Notes: a model not told the origin generated them from the sequence alone. A stretch of 64,000 bases of DNA from Dioscorea cayenensis subsp. rotundata (GCF_009730915.1 NC_052480.1:1922001-1986000), one strand, 5' to 3'; shown: positions 36,570 to 50,039, counted from the stretch's first letter. Translations and numbers: made by a program.

Positions 36570-36985
36570 AAGGAGCCCGTTTTAAAAACGGGTCGGGTTT
36601 GATTTTCATTGTTAAAAACCGGGGCCAAGCCCAACCCGACTCAAATTTAAAAGTATATTTATTATATATATATATATTGTCATTTATTAGAATGGTTTGA
36701 ATTTTAATTATTGTGATTGAATTAAGATGTGCATTTGGTATTTTAATTTTAAAGTGTTTTGTAGAATAATATTTGGTCATGTTCACATATTAATATTATT
36801 GTTAATTTTTTATTTATTATTTAATGAAAAATCTATATGTGCAGGCCTTGGTTAAAGGTTTCATCAAATTTGGGCGGGTTCTAGCAAAAGTTAAGGCTGT
36901 ATTTTCAGGCCAGGCGGGGTTTGGATAAGCTTGAATTTTAGTAATTATGGATTTAACCTGCCCGGACCCATGGATAGGTCTAGGA
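36570..36985. repeat. Degenerate GGGTCGGGTT-type repeat
   Basis: Begins near ACGGGTCGGGTTTG and ends near CCTGCCCGGACCCATGGATA, a word pair common at the borders of degenerate plant repeats. A similar arrangement is seen at 57690-58100. Class not determined. Confidence 0.4.
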
Positions 36986-37085
36986 ATATAATTTAGTTTA
37001 GTTAAAATTTTTAAGAATTTTTTTTTTTAAACCCTCTTGTTTTAATTTACTATGCCGGTTAAAAATATCGATACGCGGACCTTTA

Positions 37086-37655
37086 GGGGCCGTTTGATTG
37101 GTAGTAATGTGAACATTACCGCCTGTTACGTGGTAATCTTTTCATATTACCATGTTTGGATTATTGGTGGTGGTAATATTGATGGTAATCTGTGATTACT
37201 AACCTTGGAAGATTACCAAAAAACTTGGTAATCCCATTACCACCAAAATAGGTGGCTATGTTGGATTACCAAGTGGGTGGTAATCTGAAATATTTTTTGG
37301 ACAAATATACCCTTTGTTTAAATATAATAATTTTCATACTTTATTTGTTGGATAAAAAAATTAAATTTAAATAACATTATTTTTGGAATATGTTTAGCTT
37401 CGAAAATTTAATTTTTTTATCCAAAATTTTATTTTATTTTAAATTTAAACTTGCATAAAATAGTAGACACCAGATGGTATTTTTAGAAAATTTAGAATAT
37501 CACCAAGTTGATTACTATGTAACATGAGTTTCAACCAAAACATGGTTATCGTGAATTACCATAACATTCCTTGGCATGTAACATTCCCGATCTTATTGCT
37601 AGCGATAATCTCAGTTACGTGATAATATATCATTCTGCATGAGCCAAAAGCATAC
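37086..37655. mobile_element. GGTAAT-rich MITE, copy C
   Basis: Starts GGGGCCGTTTGATTGGTAGT and ends near GAGCCAAAAGCATAC; many GGTAAT words. Positional counterpart of copy A, both lying between a HAD exon 1 and a dehydratase leader, so the insertion probably preceded the tandem duplication. The right end is only approximate. Confidence 0.55.
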
Positions 37656-38805
37656 TCAGGGAAATGTAATCTAAATTAAATATTTTAAAATTAAACTTTG
37701 ATTTTTTTGATGATTGTTTACTAATAATTTGTAAACATTAAAATTAATTTATTTATTAAAAATAATTCCATTTTTAATGTGATAATTTCGTTGAAAACTA
37801 TATGAATTTAAAAAGTAATTTTTTTAAAATTTAAATTATTTTAACAGGGGTTTTTATGAAAAGAGAGATATTTTACAGATGGAGTGATGCCAGCCGTTGA
37901 TTCATCCACCGCAGCCGCCAATACAAAACACGACTCTTTGGCTTTTTCTCTCTCGCTCTCTCTCGGCTTCTCGTGCTCACCTTCGCCGCCTCCAGCCTCC
38001 TTCGATCCCGATTCGCCGCCGTCGAGGGTTTCTCGCCGTCTCCGACCTATTTCAACGCCAAATCTGGTACTCAATCCGCTTGTTTAATTGGAATGAGGAT
38101 TCGAAAAATTGTTCTTTTTTTTTCCCTACTAGTTTTACTTTTAATTGGATTTTGTATGATAATTTGAAGAAAGTATAGAGGAATGATAGGTGTAGTTCTA
38201 GATGGATTTTGTATGATAATTTGAAGAAGAAGATATGGAGGAATGCTTATTGACAGTTGTTTGATATTGTCTCTATGATGTTCAGATGGTTAGTGTTAGG
38301 AATGGCTGTGACTATTTAAGAAGATAATGGCATGTATTGATTGTGTTATTGTATTATCATTTAAGGTGGGTGATCCGGCTTATGCTGTTTTGTAGAAGAA
38401 TTTTAGGATGTTCCATTGGTTTCTGCATGGCAACTATAGATTCCTAATCAATTGAAGGTCTTGTGTTTTGTCTCTGGCCATGTTTTTAGCAAAAGAGGGG
38501 TTTATCAAAAGTCCTTTTTGCAATAGAAAAGTGAAGCTTGGCCCAAAAAATGCTTTTTTGGCTTTTAATTTCCAAACTCGCACTTTTCTTTTTAAAGATG
38601 CCATTGGATTTCCCCTTATTTCTGGTGTATTTGTTTCTATCATGTTCTTCTAGTGGCATAACTTCTAACACTTATTGAAAGAGTAGTATATTTCCGGTTT
38701 TTTTTTTATTTGGTCCATCTTCTTTTTCTAGTTTAGTATGCTCATTTTTTGCCTTTTTCTGCATGGCAGAGGTGATCAAGTAAGAGGATACTACCAGTAT
38801 TAATA

Positions 38806-41800
38806 ATGGCTACAATTGCAATGACGTTGAGTCGTGTACATTTTGGTGGAAAGGTCCTGCTGCTGATTGACTATTTTAATTATCAGCTCATGAGCAAATA
38901 TGATATTGGTTTCCACTGAATTCCTTTTCCTTTCGCAGAGTGAATTAGGGGTCTCCTCTTTGTTTTCTCCTTCAACTATTGCCCACAGATGTCGGAGACA
39001 AGCATCAAACAAAATTCATGCAGTTATGACGCCCACACAGTCTCAACGTCCTCTGTCAACCACTGGTTCAGTTGGGTTCTTATACACTTTTAGCTTTCAT
39101 TAATTTTTTTTTTATCACTTAACTGTTTTTTGTATTGCTTAATTGTTAAGTGCTACCTTCTTTCTCCTTCCAGGTCAAGCATGGCATGACTATGACAGAG
39201 AAGATTTTGTCAAGGGCATCGGAGCGGTCACAGTTGGAACCAGATGAGAATGTATGGGTAAATATTGATGTCCTGATGACCCATGATGTTTGCGGACCAG
39301 GGACATTTGGAATTTTCAAGAAAGAGTTCGGTGAGAATGCTAAGGTACCGCATAACTCATGCCATTTTTAGGGGGTTTACTTAGAAGCATCTTTAGCCTG
39401 TATGTTGATTAATAAAACAATTCTTTTGTGAAAATGGCCAAAACCAGTAGTGAGCCTCCTAACACAAATAAAAGTCTTGACTTTAAATGAATTTTGGATT
39501 TATTTGTGGAGGAAATTCTCAGGGTTGGCTTTTTTTTATAATATATATATATATGTATATATACTACCTTATGTGAATCAGAGTAGACGATAATTCTCTC
39601 CCAGTTTCTAATTTTGAGCATGGAAAGCGGTTTGAGTTCTGTAAGCCTTTTTTACCAGAAAAGATAGTAGTGACATGCAGATAATGTTCAATTCTTATGC
39701 TAGTTTTCTGTACTTGTTACATTATTATTATGTCATCACAGGTTTGGGACCGTGAAAAGATTGTTATTATACCAGATCATTACATATTTACAAACGATGA
39801 ACGTGCAAATCGTAATGTTGATATCCTCAGAGACTTTCTGCATGGAACAAAATATTAAGTACTTTTATGACATCAAGGATCTTGGTAATTTCAAGGTATT
39901 GTTTTCAGTCCTCTTTTGCTGGTTGATTCCTTTAGTTATTTTATGACTTTTGGATAAGACTTTGTGCCTTCTGAAGAGCTTGAGATGAATCATAAGGTGA
40001 TTATATTATGTTGCAGGCCAATCCTGATTATAAAGGGTGTTTGCCACATTGCTCTTGCCCAAGAAGGTCATTGCAGACCTGGGGAGGTGCATTTTTATTA
40101 TAAATAACTTTTTTGTTAAACCACTGAATCACTGATAATAGTTGTATATATAACCCACTTTAGAGCCTCCTCTTTTGCGGATAGGTTTTGGTTGGCACAG
40201 ACTCTCACACATGTAATGCTGGAGCTTTTGGTCAATTTGCTACTGGTATTGGAAATACAGATGCTGGTTTTGTCTTGGGCACTGGAAAGCTTCTACTGAA
40301 GGTTACTATAGTCTTTATTATGGTTACCAATACCATACCTATTTTAATTGTAATTTTGAGACTTTATTATGGTATCACTGAGATATGTATATTCCTTTTT
40401 AGGTTTTTTTTTTTCAGGTTTTTTACCATACCTATTTCCTTACTAAATTCTTCAAAGTAATTTTTAATTTTATTGCTCAAATTACATTAACGCTAGGAAG
40501 CATAAGTAATTGTAACTCTGTGATAGTAACTATATTACAAATTTCTAACAGAATCGCATTTAGGTTTTGGTATTATTAGATTAGATTGTTGCTTGTTTTC
40601 TATTAGCTGATTGCTGTTTATTCAACATTGCAGGTTCCCCCCACTTTGAGGTTCATACTGGATGGAGAAATGCCTGACTATCTGCTGGCTAAGGATTTGA
40701 TTTTGCAAGTAAGTTTAAGTGATCTTGTGGATTCTTACTTCATACTGCTTTTTGATGAACTTTGATTCATCAGGTATGTTTGCTTTCTAATGATATTGGC
40801 CTTCTTGCTTACAATTATTTATCTGAATTTCTTTCTAGTGTCTTTAGCTGATGCATATTGTGCAGATCATTGGTGAAATAAGTGTCTCTGGTGCAACATA
40901 CAAATCCATGGAATTCATTGGTTCCACTGTTGAAAGTTTGTCAGTAAGTGTGTGCATGTATATGTTTTATTAATCTGTTGTCTCGAGGTAACTTTCTGCT
41001 TATATGCGTATTTTTTTTTGCCTTGAAGATGGAAGAAAGGATGACATTGTGTAATATGGTTGTTGAAGCGGGAGGCAAAAATGGGGTTGTCCCTGCAGAC
41101 CAAACTACTTTCAATTACCTTAAGGTATAGGAAGTTTCTTGAGAAACTTGGCTACATAGTTAATCTAGAACTCTAGAAGGCTAATATGCATGATCATTTC
41201 AATTATGGTTTGTGATTTCAATATTATCTGTAGGATAAAACATCCGTGGATTTTGAACCTGTATACAGTGATGGCAATGCAAGGTAATTTTTTGTTTCTT
41301 ATCTAAAGCTAGCTAATGCTTTTAGTGGTAAGCGCTCAAATTTTCTCCTCCGAGTTTGCAAAACCGCAGACACTGACTGATGCACCTTTATCTGAGATTT
41401 TTGGTCCAAGAATGAACCATAAATCTAGTGATGAGAATGATAATTAAATCCTTACCCGCTTCATCAGTTTTCAACTCTATTGGTTGCAATTATGTTGTAT
41501 TTTGCTTTTAAAATTTCCAAGGTTATGTTTTCACCCTGACTAAGCTTTGGATTCTTTTGGAGAAAATGTGGGAAACATGTGAACTGATCTGGGTAATTGG
41601 CTTCTGGAACTGCAAGAACTCTCTACCGTGGGAGTGTTTCTGTGTGCTTGTCTATTTGAAGACATCCCATTGAAATAGATGAATTGACCCATCAGAACTT
41701 TTACCTGTGAACTTTCTGGCATTATTATTAAAGAATCTTGACAGTGGTTTGAGTTTTCAGATGCCTGATAAATGACTTCCAGACTTGTTCTTCTTGGACA

Positions 41801-43728
41801 GTCTTCACTTGAGAATTTCTACTTTCAAAATTGCATTCACTTCCATAAATTGAATCCTTGTGATTCTTTTTGCACTGCCCCCGTTTACTGAAGATGCCCG
41901 CTTATTTGGACTATGAAATTCATTTAGCTCAATGCCTAAATACTGTCTACGAAACTCATTAGGGTGCCTTTAAACTATTCCTCTTTGATTGAAGATCATC
42001 ACCAATCCATATGCTGGTGTAAATTATATATATTCTTATTTCTTATCTCAGATTTCTTCAAGATTACAAATTTGATGTCTCCAAATTGGAACCGCTGGTT
42101 GCGAAGGTATATAACTTACAGATGTTAAATTTATATTGTTTTCGAAGTGGAAGTTTCTATTATGGATAGGAATTCTATTCATGTTCTAATGCTTTTTCAT
42201 TATGTGGCTCAAATTTCATAATTGTATATTTCCAGCCACATTCTCCTGATAATCGTGCTCTGGCAAGAGAATGCAAGGATGTGAAGATTGACAGGGTATA
42301 TATAGGTTCTTGCACTGGTGGAAAAACAGAGGATTTTCTAGCAGCGGCAAAAGTATTTCTAGCATCAGTAAGCAGATCTCATTTATGCACATACACTGCT
42401 AGATGCCTAGAATTAGTTTTCTATTATGCCTCAGTTATAAAATAACAGTTTGCATGAAATGACCAAAATAGCTTTTAGTTTTATAGTTAATCATGCTACA
42501 TCAAAAGTGCCATTTTGGAAGAATTCATTGTGGTTATCGCCGTCATTTTAGTTGGCGTCATTGAAGTTTTAGTGCTGATTTTTGTATTATTTGGTGCTAC
42601 TTGCTTCTGGGTGGCATCTACTTGGCAAAATCCTTATCATGCATCTTTATTCTTGTATGACTAATCTATTTGATCTCTCTTGCATCTAATGCTTTACCTT
42701 TGTTTGAGCAGGGCAAAAAAGTTAAAGTGCCGACTTTTCTGGTCCCTGCCACTCAAAAGGTAACAAACACATTGCTATAGCATTCACCTCAAAAATCTCG
42801 ATTATCACTTAACTGAAATGGCTCCTCGAAACTCTGTAGGTTTGGATGGATGTATACAGCCTCCCAGTTCCAGGATCTGGTGGCAAGACTTGCTCTCAGA
42901 TATTCGAGGAAGCTGGTTGTGATACTCCAGCCAGTCCTAATTGTGGAGCTTGTTTGGGTGGTCCTCGAGATACATATGCAAGGATGAATGAGCCTATGGT
43001 ATGAGAAATATTCACTAATCTGCTTTATTTTGAAAGCTAGTCCCACTCATTAAGTAAAAACACATTTATTTTTATCCCTCCAACCGATGTGGACTCATTT
43101 ATAATGATGAGCCTCGGTTTAGTACATCAACTGCTACATTCATTGGAAGGACTAAAACAAACAAATTGTTGTGGTTCATTGCCGAAATGAATATGTTTTT
43201 ACTTGAGGGATCACAAGTGTTTTTAACCCATTATAATTTACAATGTATCTTAGCTATCATTTAGATTAATTAAACACTGCAACCATCTTATATTCTTATT
43301 CATGGAGTCATTACTGATGAATTCTTCTTCATAGCAGAGGTCACATCTGAGCGCTATTACTGTGTTACTTTCTTGATTTTCATCTCCAATGACCCTCATG
43401 CATGCTCATTGTTCTAATTCTTGCTTTGCTGTATTAAAGAATAACAGTTACAATGTTTCATGTTCTTCATATCAATCATGAGTGATCATGTTTATATCTG
43501 CAACTGCGGATGATCCGGCAATGAACTCCCAGCTCATTCTGCCATCTTTGAGTTCGTCGAAGATTAAACTGTTTACTGTTTTTGCAGGTCTGCGTATCCA
43601 CCACCAATCGCAATTTCCCCGGCAGAATGGGGCACAAAGAAGGTCAAATCTATCTTGCCTCACCATACACCGCTGCAGCATCAGCAATATCAGGTTATGT
43701 TACCGACCCAAGAGAGTTCTTGCGTTAG
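38806..43728 (+). CDS. IIL1: 3-isopropylmalate dehydratase large subunit, chloroplastic
   Basis: Large subunit of the [4Fe-4S] enzyme that isomerises 2- to 3-isopropylmalate in leucine synthesis, and methylthioalkylmalate in glucosinolate plants; plastid stroma, with a separate small subunit. Fifteen coding exons start at 38806, 38939, 39174, 39742, 40017, 40185, 40634, 40866, 41029, 41234, 42052, 42236, 42712, 42840 and 43588; all introns are GT..AG; 507 aa expected against 509 in Arabidopsis IIL1. The first two exons are a Ser/Arg-rich transit peptide. Core marks: [40 protein letters not shown], and cluster ligands in [11 protein letters not shown] and [13 protein letters not shown] leader exon near 37870-38066 with an intron to about 38769 is likely. 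Exons 39742-39895 and 40017-40086 each hold one surplus base (near 39838 and in GGG 40035-40037), shifting frame inside [11 protein letters not shown] and [14 protein letters not shown] broken second copy lies at 28103-33430. Confidence 0.94.
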
Positions 43729-44797
43729 TAAAAATCTTACTAACCCGGTGTGATCAAATTCTGTTTAAATTTCTCTAAAAGACATTCTCACCTTATGTTG
43801 TATCATCACATCTTTATCAGTAAGAACAAAAGCAAATGCGGTATGCACTGTGACTACTTATAATAATCTTGATGTTTGTGATTTCATACCACTTTGTTCA
43901 TCAATGGTTTGTTTTTGAATAATTTGGGAGGTGTTTGTGATCATATAATGTGATTATTTAATAATTAAATGCGAGAAGTTATTACCGTTATAATAAGCGA
44001 GTGGTAAAATATTTGATTTTAAATATATATAAAAGTTAATAATTATATATATAATTTTTCCATATTAATTTATTGAATATGTGGAAAGTAACCCAATGAT
44101 AACCACTCAATGATAAGTGACGGTGGTTCCAAATTCTTTTGTTTGTTTATTTATTTTATTTTATTTGCTTTTTTTTTATGTCTTTATTGTTTAGAATTCT
44201 TTATTATTTATTTATTTATTTATTTTTATATGGTAACAAATTCTCGTTTCCTTCCCAACCTTTCCCTTTGCTTTCAGTGCTCCATCATCCTCTTCCTAAT
44301 TTCTCTTCATTTCTTTTGATTTTTCATCTCTTTTGCTTCGATTCTTCTCAGATTTCAATCTGGATTTGAGAAATCCTCTTTCCGATTTCTCGATCTCTCA
44401 AAAATTTGTTCTTTTTCAATCTAAACCGGAGCTGTTTTGAAGCTCTTTCAGGTTCGATTCTCTGTTCTTCATCTTTGTTTTCCTTTGATCTCGTTTTAAT
44501 CACTATTTCTTCAACCTTTCAGTTTGGAATTCCAATTTTCAGTTTGTGTTTCTCTAAATCTTTCAAAATTACAACTTTTTTTTTTTTTAGAAGTTTCAAT
44601 CCTTTTGATTCCTTATCTCTTAGGGTTTTACTTTCTGTTCTTCATCTCACTTTTCCTTTTTCATCTTTTCATCAGTACTTTCTTCAAACTTTCAGCTTGA
44701 AATTCCAATTTTCATCTCTGAATTCCATCTAGTTTTTCAAAATCACAACTTCATTTTGAGAAATTTTTCCAATTCCTTTCTCTCTAGAACCATCAAA

Positions 44798-45193
44798 ATG
44801 GCTCAAGAAAGCTGCAACCTTGACAAAGATGAACCTGAGATCCTTAAACCCTCACCTTCTTCTAATATCCCTCCAACCTCATCACCACCACCTTCTCTAT
44901 TCCTCAAACCATCACTAGACTACCAAATTCTCAGGCCTGACAAGCCAGAGAACTCCCGAGCACCGAAACCAGGCCGAGGACCTTCATCATCATCTCGGTT
45001 TGGCTTCCGGTGCTCGAGTTGCCAGAAAAGAGTCGGCCTCACCGGCTTCCGGTGCCGGTGTGGTGACCTCTTTTGTGCGAGCCATCGGTATTCGGATACC
45101 CATAACTGCTCTTTTGATTACAAAGCTCTTGGCAGGGAGGAGATCTCTAAAGCCAATCCTGTGATCAGAGCTGCCAAAATTATAAAGATATGA
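44798..45193 (+). CDS. AN1-only zinc-finger stress-associated protein
   Basis: 131 aa. The C-terminus is a full AN1 finger: [18 protein letters not shown], then [20 protein letters not shown] and the family tail [14 protein letters not shown]. Plant SAP proteins usually carry an A20 finger first; here the N-terminal half is Ser/Pro-rich ([15 protein letters not shown]) with no A20 cysteines, as in AN1-only members such as rice SAP15. The family binds ubiquitin or redox-regulates stress responses; the role here is inferred. The start at 44798 is preceded by CATCAAAATGG. A leader intron 44452-44787 (CTTTCAG|GTTCG .. TCTCTAG|AACC) is likely. A CT/T-rich leader spans 44400-44790. Coding exon single and unbroken. 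Confidence 0.92.
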   Translation: MAQESCNLDKDEPEILKPSPSSNIPPTSSPPPSLFLKPSLDYQILRPDKPENSRAPKPGRGPSSSSRFGFRCSSCQKRVGLTGFRCRCGDLFCASHRYSDTHNCSFDYKALGREEISKANPVIRAAKIIKI

Positions 45194-47591
45194 GGTATCA
45201 TAATTTGGACCCTTCTTGTTTGTCTGAAATGAATTCCTATATGAATTCTCTATTGCTTTTTGTAATTGATACTACTTGAGTGTTAGTGCAATGGTTTGTG
45301 GTGGTTCATTGTGAATTATCATGGTTCTTTTGTCCAAGTTGGCAATCATGTGTTTGGATTTAGTTGAATTCATGTTGAATGTTTCTAGTTTTAGCTTAAA
45401 ATCTTTGTTTGTTGTGTGGTATTATTGATGGATGGTATGAGGTTGCATGAGAATTCAAGGATTGTTAGTTTGATGATAAACTCAAGTCAGGGGTTTAACT
45501 AATTATGTAGAAAAGGTTTCGATCTTATTGTCGCTGGCACTTCTAAGGGGATCTATTCGAGATCAACATTGGTTTGCTAAATTGTCTTTTATGGTTTTGA
45601 TTATCATTGAGATGTATACTTCTCCATAGAGTTTATCTAGGAGCAATGAAATAAGGTTTTGCATTTTCAAGCTCATGATTTTTTTTCCTGTCCAATTTGG
45701 GAATGTGTTTGGCTTTTGTTTAATTCAAGCTGAATTTTTCTAATTCTTGCATGACATCCTTGTTTCTTCTCGTATTCGTGGATGGTACAAGGTTGCCATT
45801 CCGGCAACCATGATCAAGTTTGCATGAGAATTCTAGGATTGTCGGTTTGATGATAAACGGAACTTAATGCTTTATCTGATTGTGTACAAATGGTAACACT
45901 TTTTACGGCAACGGAGTCAAGATCAACACGTGTTTGATAAATTTGTCTATAAAGTTTGTCGAAGGAATAATTGTCAACTAAGATTAAGTTTTTGCTATGA
46001 TTTTACCATATTTCGCCAACATTGGTTGAAACAGTAAAATTAGGGTGGAATGCATATTCTTTCCATTGTTACAAATGGAATGCTCTTGTGAGTTGTTGAC
46101 TAATTGCAAAGCTTTTTTTGGTGATGTCTTGACTTTCAAACTTCTTAACTAGGGTTTCTTCCTCACAATTTTACAGTTAAATCAACTTTGCAGTTCTTCA
46201 AACTTAAGAGGTTTATATTATTTGCTTTGCCAAGAAGTCAAGCATCTCTTGATTTTAATCTTTGATATCTTTATTGGAAAAAATTGCTTGTTTGTTTGAA
46301 TCTTCAAAATTTGAAAAATTTTGTGATTACTAATTTAATTTTGATTATTATATCTATGAATCAAGTTTGTTGAATTTTCTGTATGTTTTTGAACTGTTCC
46401 TGTATTTATCTTGAAATCTAAAGCTTTCAAATGTTTGGTTTGATTGACTCTTTAAGGCTTCCTATGTTTTTTTAATGGTTTAGGATTATTATAATTTTTG
46501 TATTAATATAGTCAAAGTTTAAATTTCGGAACAAATTCAATTGTTTTTTAGAAGATGATTTGTTTAATTGTTTCATATATATATATATATATATATAAAT
46601 TAGTTATGTATTTATGACCAACGTTCTTGGTCTCTTGTGTGTGCTTTATTCAACTATAAATTTGTTAAATGTTGTTCCTCATGTTTTTCATGATATATTT
46701 CAAACAATCACGTTTTTGTTATTTTGTCATTATTTGTTGAATTGGTATCCTGGAAGTTGACAATTATTGAAGGGTATTTTTGTTTTATTTTTAATTTTTG
46801 CTTGCCACAACCCTGTAAAAATGCGTAATTACTGATATAGCCCGGCAAAAGTGATCTGGTGATATATCGTCAAAAATCATTCTTATACCTTCATGTCTAA
46901 ACATCAACTTTAAAAATTTTATTAAAAATTAAATTATTTTTAACCACATTATTTATTACTACTATTATTATTATTATAGTATTTTTATTTTATGTGAATT
47001 AAAATTTCAATTTCGTGTTTTTCAATAAAAACACAAAGTATTTTATGTATGAGATTCAATATTAATAAATTAATAGGTAGTTGGCACGTCAACGGGTATA
47101 TAAGTATTTTATTTAATGAGTAATTGGAGAAATTTTTACTTTTTAGAGTACATACATATATGGAAATTACAGCCATTTTATTTAGGGTATTACAAAATAA
47201 ATAAATAAATAAATAAACAGATAAACCTCAAAATATAAATATGATAGACATACAAGTTGCAGTGCATGTTAAATGATAGGTTTATCTACACCTACACTGG
47301 AATTCAATCAATACAACGTTGATTGGTGTGAATGAATGCAATTCAATTCAGACCCACCACCTTTCACAGCTAAGCATTTCAAGAAATTTTCAATGAAATG
47401 TAACAAGAGCACTTGTGACTCCAGACTGGAATTAGCTGAACATTAAATAGCCTTTTTCCTTTTTTTGCCCTTTTTAAGTTTTAAATTCAAAATTTTTTTA
47501 ATACAAATATTTGTATTTTATCAATAGGATAGTGTTCGTTTGGGGTAATATCCGAAATCGAATTTTAAAACTCATATAAATAGAGGATAGG
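45194..47591. other. Spacer, no supported gene
   Basis: The first part is the 3' flank of the AN1 gene, with T-rich intron-like composition. Two similar blocks (about 45340-45520 and 45690-45870, sharing GGATGGTA..AGGTTGC and AGAATTC(A/T)AGGATTGT(T/C)) look like an old internal duplication. AT-rich afterwards. Confidence 0.5.
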
Positions 47592-47970
47592 GGGGCGTTA
47601 ATTTTAGGAGAACTGGGTGGAAATGGAGAAGTTAGTGAAGTGCTACTTCTCTGAAGTGAGGAAGTGATATCACTTCTAATAGTTTTGATGTTCATTTGTC
47701 AGAAAGTAAGAATAAAACCGGAGAATTTAGGTGGTAGATGAAGTCCTATGGGTTTAAAAATGATTTTGAAAGTGAAAAAAATAAGTTTTTTATAGATTGG
47801 TTCACTTTTCTCCTCATTTCAGTAAAAAAATTACTAAAATCGGTTTAGTTTAAAATTCACCTCAGTTGGAAGTGACGAAAGTGTCATTTCAGCACAAATA
47901 AACACCAGAAGTGGAGAAAGTCAAATCATTTTCCTCCATTTCTGTCCAGTTTTTCTAAAATGAACACTCC
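47592..47970. mobile_element. MITE with about 35-bp inverted ends
   Basis: The left end is GGGGCGTTAATTTTAGGAGA, then ACTGGGTGGAAATGG. The right end read inward is GGAGTGTTCATTTTAGAAAA, then ACTGGACAGAAATGG. About 379 bp, no coding capacity. Target duplication not resolved; class open (hAT- or Mutator-like). Confidence 0.65.
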
Positions 47971-49850
47971 TTTAGTGTAAATTGAGTTTACTACACATTT
48001 GTGATGTCGCTGACTTATTTATCGTCTATTTTAAATAAATAATGCACTTTGGATGTTTTTTTTAAAAACATTTTGGGTGTTTTAATATGATGTTTTTGGC
48101 TATATATATATATATAATATAGAAAGAGTAAGGGACTATTATTTTTTTTTAATATTTAATGAATTTAGTCAAGGTCAAAATGGCCCATATTTTGGGGTTC
48201 TACGTCATACCTCACGTTTTCCCAACATGGAAATACTGTTAGTTTTGAGTTCTTCAAATTGAAAAGATAATTTTTATAAAGTTGCACGGATGTGATTTTT
48301 TTAATAAATAAATGAAGTTTAATCATGCATGATGTTTCCCCTTAATTTATATGTAAATTGTAATATAGCCGACTTAAATCTCATACATAGGTTATACATA
48401 GAACAACTAATAATATAAATGCTATTATATTTATATCCGAATCAAGATAGTGTGAGAATACAAATTCAAAGTTGAATTAAATAAAAGAGTTTTGTTCTTT
48501 CTTTTTTTAACAAAATTAATTTAATATTTTCAATTCTTAATGGTGAATCGGTGAAAAAAAGAATGAAACTTATAATATAAATTCAAATTTTATAATTATA
48601 AGTGCATGTATATAGAATGCAATTTCCTTGACAATTGAAAGGGAAAATATGAAGTACATCACAACTTTCTTTGTTATATGGTGGTTTTACGAATAAAAGA
48701 GTATAACATATAAATTAATTAAAAATAATATAATTTATATTTTTTTAGTATCCCAAAATTATTGTACAAAAATTTTATTAAGTTATACAACATAACCAAA
48801 AAAAACCATCTTTGTTTTAAAAAACTTGTGTTTTTATCCGAAAATCAAACATAAAAAAATATATATAGAGAACCAATAATTTAGGGTCCGACTGCTTTAA
48901 TTATCATAATAGTACCGAAACTACGTTCTACAATATTGTACATTATCATGAACAGTATTTATATAAACAATCAACTGTTGAATAATAATCTAACTGTTTT
49001 AAATCAAACATTTTTAAAAAGAACAGTAATCTAAGGTTTATCTAGATTACCTTTTGCCATATATATATATATATATCATAAAAATAAAAAATAAAATGGA
49101 AGTATTTTATTTTACCTTTATTTGAATTTGCAGAAATTATTTTATCTTTATTTTAATGGAAGTATATAATATAAAATAAAAAATAATAATAATAATAATA
49201 AATACCAAAAGTCAAGACAATTAAATGCTACAGCTTGAACCTCGGTCCAACCAACTGTTTTCTTTTCACCAACATTCATCCAACGGTCCACATCACTCCA
49301 TCCCATTAATCTAGTCCCCACCTTCTAGAAGCCCTCCGCCAAAAAAGTTCAAACTTTAATAAATAACATTAAAAACTTCCCAGGGTTCTACATATAAAAA
49401 GTAAAAAAGGTCCTTCTTATTTTTTTTCTACCGCTGAAAACTATTCAAATTATTTATTATATATATTTTATAAGAAACATAAAAAAATATATTACATATA
49501 ATTAAACGAAAATTAAAATACTCCATCCGGTCATTTTTTTCATTTATCCTTGTCTATTTAAAAATTTTATGGAAATATTAAATATTTTTTTTTAAAAAAA
49601 ATTACTATTTATATTTAATTTACTGTTATAATTTTTTTAATAAATCATAATTAACTATATATTTTATTAAATTATATTTTAAACAAAAATTATTTTTTTG
49701 AAATATTAATAAATATTTTTTTTATAAATGCTAGATTAACAACTAAATAAGAATACTTTTTATTAATTTGTTAAAATAAACAAATAAAAACACCGGCGAG
49801 ATTATAAAATAGTAAGGTTAATTTAATTTTTCTATTTTGTAAGGGGTGAG
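47971..49850. other. AT-rich intergenic DNA with short (TA)n-ended repeats
   Basis: No gene. The segment about 48860-49075 begins and ends with (TA)n and contains AACAGTATTTATATAAACAA-like words, related in style to 15355-15480 and 17650-17780; probably short non-autonomous elements. Confidence 0.45.
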
Positions 49851-49851
49851 A

Positions 49852-49898
49852 TATAAATACTCATTATCAAAATCAAAATCAAAATCAAAATCATTGCT
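49852..49898 (+). promoter_or_regulatory. TATA box and TCAAAA array upstream of the AGC kinase
   Basis: TATAAATA at 49852-49859 is followed at once by five copies of TCAAAA (49867-49898), where transcription would be expected to start. A second TATAAA-like word lies near 49994, only 45 bp before the ATG. Which one is used is unknown. Confidence 0.4.
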
Positions 49899-50039
49899 TT
49901 AGTGTGACACGTCCTCAAATATTCCTGGAAAGAAATTTCCCACGAGTTTTCCAATTTTGCCCTCGCGCATGCTTCTTCACCAAGAAACCATCCATATAAA
50001 CCCCTCCCAGATCTCCTCCACGATCCCAAATCCCCGCCG

